NCBI GenBank assembly: GCA_949752795.1
Contig: CATKHW010000286.1
Location: 558,001 to 622,000, forward strand
Direction: 5' to 3'
DNA length: 64,000 nt
Source: Hyperoodon ampullatus
Taxonomy: Eukaryota; Chordata; Mammalia; Artiodactyla; Ziphiidae
Shown here piece by piece: positions 61,299-64,000 of the stretch. How positions within the stretch are numbered: the first letter of the stretch is position 1; each line of letters starts with the position of its first letter. A program made the translations under genes and the position numbers. A model generated the notes under the pieces. The model searched no databases, had not been told where the DNA came from, and saw nothing but the letters and a program-made list of their open reading frames with translations.

Positions 61299-62963
61299 TG
61301 CATCATTGTCGAAGTTGTGCCCCTCTTCCTGTGCTTTAAACGCGATTCCAACGTACCTCTTGAAATCTGATTCCTGCTATTCTGCCTCGCTTTCAAGTCC
61401 ACCTCGTTGCCTTCCCTCAACAGATTTTTGGACGACAGTTGTCATTTATTACTCGGCCAGTTTGTGAATTGCTGTGCCCCTGAGCTCCATTTTTCAACTC
61501 GTTTTTGGTGAGCTGACCGCAAGTCCAAAATTTTGGTTCAGGACCTATACTGGTTCCCGGTGGGGGGCTGAGATTTTGGTTAATTCTTCTTCCTGCCGGG
61601 AATTTAGAGTGATGTGTGTCCGTCCAAATGCCTAACAGCTACTCTCTCATTGGTTCTCCCTCTTCCCTTTCATCCTCTGCCAAATTGGAAACCTGTTCGA
61701 ACCAGGAGGTTAAAGGGGCTGTCTCTCCAAGTTGGGAGATTGATAGTAAAGCAGATGGAAAGTCAAACCGGAGCACCAGTAGAGGGACTATTCGTTGAGT
61801 TTTAGAAACCTTTCGTATTCACAGTGTGTCCGTTCTCTAGGTTTCCCGTACATGTTATAACTGTAGTAATATTCCCTTCAACCTGGAGAGATGGGACCCA
61901 TGGAATGGGTGCCATGCATTATTGCTTTAAAGAGTCTGCATTTGCTCACCCAATCTCACCAATCCTCTCAGTCCCAAGTGTCCAGCCTTATGCCACATCC
62001 AGCTTTCATTGTAGATAGGGTCATTCCAGGTTTCATCAGAGTCCCTGAAAGAATTGTAAAGGATTTCCCAGTTTTTTTGTTTTGTTTTTGAAATTCCTTT
62101 TTATAGTGGGTTTGAGCTGATTCTCGCTGCCATGTTTATGCCAGTCTAGACACACTTGATTCCCTTACGGAGACATATCAATACATAGGTTTTAAGATTT
62201 TTACTAGTCAGATATATTCCTCTGCGGGTAATATGGGGTTTTGAGTCCCTTTCACTGAGGAAGGTGTAGGTCTTGTCTATTCCATAGTTGGTTTTTGGAA
62301 AGGTACCTGTGCTTATATCAAACTCTGGTTTTATGCATCACCCCACCTCTCCTTCCCCCTTAAGCAGGCATAAGAGTGTTTTCTAAATGTGAGACACTGT
62401 TCTCTTTCCTAAATCAGTTCAAGTGTAGCCATGTTTACAGGATCTTCATAAGTGATATCTTATGATATGTTTCTTTTTCTGTGTGACTTATTTCACTTAG
62501 AATCATCGTACCTGAATCCACCCATTTTGCTGCTACTGGTCTTATGACATTGATTTCATGGCTGACGGATATTCCATCGTACGTAAGTACCACAATTTTT
62601 TGAACCATTTTTATATTTCCTGGGATATTTAAGTTGTACCCAAGTTGAGGTCCTTGTAAGCAGTGCAGCCCTAAATTTTGGGGTGGCTCTGTCTTATTGA
62701 TTTTCAGTTTTCCCAAGGTATATTCCCTAGTCTGGAAGTGCCCTTGGCTCTGTAGCTCTGTTGTTTACTTGTTTTATGGAACACAATGCACTCCTCCAGA
62801 GAGGCAGTTGGAAATTTACATCCCGCCCATCAGCATAACAAGGCTCCCAGTTCTCCAGGGCCTGTCTTGCCTTTCTGGTTTTTACACATTTTGTGGATGT
62901 CCCTTTTGACCGGTGGGAGGTGACACTTCTTAGTAGTGCAGATTTGCATTGCCCGCTTGCTTG
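61225..62963 (+). repeat. Satellite unit 36
   Basis: 1739 bp, perfect palindrome. Near-identical to unit 33 at a 5216-bp offset, with small differences such as aaacgcgattcc at 61338. Confidence 0.96.
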
Positions 62964-64000
62964 CTTGGCCAAAAAGGGCGTAGGCGTTTTCTCCTGAATA
63001 TATTCAGGAGAAAACGCATACGCCCTTTTTGGCCAAGTGCATCATTGTCGAAGTTGTGCCCCTCTTCCTGTGCTTTAAAGGTGATTCCAACGTACCTCTT
63101 GAACTCTGTTTCCTGCTATTCTGCCTCACTTTCAATTCCGCCTCTTTGCTTTCCCTTAACAGATTTTTGGACGATAGTTCTCCTTTATTGCTCTGCCAGT
63201 TTGTGAATTGCTGTGCCCTTGAGCTCCATTTTTCAATTCGTTTTTTTGTGAGCTGACCGCAAGTCCAAAATTTTGGTTCAGGACCTATACTGGTTCCCAG
63301 TGGGTGGCTGAGACTTTGGTTAATTCTTCTTCCTGCCGAGAAATTACAGTGATATATGCCCGTCCAAATGCCTAACAGCTACTCTCTCATTGGTTCTCCC
63401 TCTTCCCTTTCATCCTCTGCCAAATTGGCAACCTGTGCGAACCAGGAGGTTAAAGGGGCTGTCTCTCCAAGTTGGGAGGTTGATAGTAAAGCAGATGGAA
63501 AGTCAAACCGGAGCACCAGGAGAGGGACTATTCGTTGAGTTTTAGAAACCTTTCGTATTCACAGTGTGTCCGTTCTCTAGGTTTCCCGTACATGTTATAG
63601 CTGTAGTAATATTCCCTTCAACCTGGAGAGTTGGGACCCATGGAATGGGTGCCAGGCATTTGTGCTTTAAAGGGTCTGCATTTGCTCACCCAATCTCACC
63701 AATCCTCTCAGTCCCAAGTGTCCAGGCTTACGCCACATCCAGCTGTCATTGTAGATAGGGTCAGTCCAGGTTTCATCAGAGACCCTGAAGGAATTGTAAA
63801 GAATTTCCCAGTTGTTTTGTTTTGTTTTCGAAATTCCTTTTTATAGTGGGTTTGAGCTGATTCTCGCTGCCATGTTTATGCCAGTCTAGACACACTTGAT
63901 TCCCTTATGGAGACATATCAATACATAGGTTTTAAGATTCTTACTAGTCAGATATATTCCTCTGCGGGAAATATGGGGTTTTGAGAACCTTTCACTGAGG
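62964..64000 (+). repeat. Partial satellite unit 37 at window end
   Basis: The first 1037 bp of a unit, cut by the window edge. One palindrome mismatch (gcgtaggcg). Follows unit 34 up to about 63596, then switches to a different subtype (gccaggcatttgtg instead of gccatgcattattg). Confidence 0.95.

Larger units (their letters stand above)
60057..63596 (+). repeat. Trimer duplication II, right part
   Basis: Partner of the block 5216 bp to the left. Similarity ends near 63600, where the sequence switches to gccaggcatttgtg. Edges are approximate. Confidence 0.8.
1..64000. repeat. Tandem satellite array, about 1738-bp unit (cetacean common satellite type)
   Basis: The same sequence recurs across the whole window in one orientation. 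I indexed it by the palindrome core gaatatattc (gaatatatgc in one unit), which occurs 37 times, starting at 195, 2164, 3902, 5639, 7377, 9115, 10852, 12591, 14328, 16065, 17804, 19541, 21279, 23017, 24755, 26494, 28233, 29972, 31712, 33451, 35186, 36925, 38664, 40402, 42138, 43873, 45612, 47350, 49088, 50827, 52565, 54304, 56041, 57780, 59519, 61257 and 62996. Spacings are 1735-1740 bp except the first (1969), which holds a SINE. No inversion, gap or unrelated interval is seen. The assignment to the cetacean common satellite rests on period, LINE-1 content and the SINE, from memory rather than a search; repeat status itself is certain. Confidence 0.97.

Overview
The whole 64 kb window is one uninterrupted head-to-tail satellite array. 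A unit of about 1738 bp (range 1735-1740) is repeated in a single orientation from the first base to the last: one partial tail, 36 complete units and one partial head. I see no protein-coding, rRNA or tRNA gene. The many short open frames are frames of the repeat itself, carried along by homogenisation.

Organism: the period, the composition and one inserted SINE point to a whale. A 1.74 kb unit matches what I recall of the common cetacean satellite, which is about 1.74 kb in most cetaceans and about 1.58 kb in true dolphins, so a non-delphinid cetacean is the best guess. The only foreign insertion (1821-2036, minus strand) is a tRNA-derived SINE of the cetacean CHR type with a 14-bp target-site duplication. 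No database search was possible; the species is not determined.

Unit anatomy (phased here on a palindrome, reference unit 5607-7344): (1) a 74-bp palindrome without spacer; (2) about 230 bp resembling LINE-1 ORF2 read on the minus strand; (3) about 540 bp of unassigned origin; (4) a T-rich tract that looks like the relic poly(A) tail of that LINE-1; (5) about 345 bp resembling a cetartiodactyl LINE-1 3' UTR, antisense; (6) about 530 bp of decayed LINE-1 ORF2 C-terminus, antisense, with the ORF2 stop codon still in its expected place. The repeat is therefore largely a fossil 5'-truncated LINE-1 that was amplified as a satellite, which agrees with a published idea that L1 is a basic unit of cetacean heterochromatin.

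Higher-order layout: 1-9.6 kb, diverse single units, the first with the SINE. 9.6-20.3 kb, two nearly identical tandem copies of a 5213-bp trimer (six substitutions found by eye). 20.3-24.7 kb, diverse units. 24.7-34.7 kb, very homogeneous units with a dimer pattern of about 3478 bp. 34.7-35.5 kb, a diverged patch. 35.5-54 kb, mixed units including a monomer duplication (40.4-43.8 kb) and a 5.2 kb trimer echo (43.8 to 49.0 kb). 54.8-63.6 kb, a second trimer duplication with a 5216-bp offset.

The most unusual element is the 74-bp palindrome, present once per unit in all 37 positions, perfect in eight and with a single mismatch in fifteen more. Many of its defects are CpG to TpG/CpA changes.
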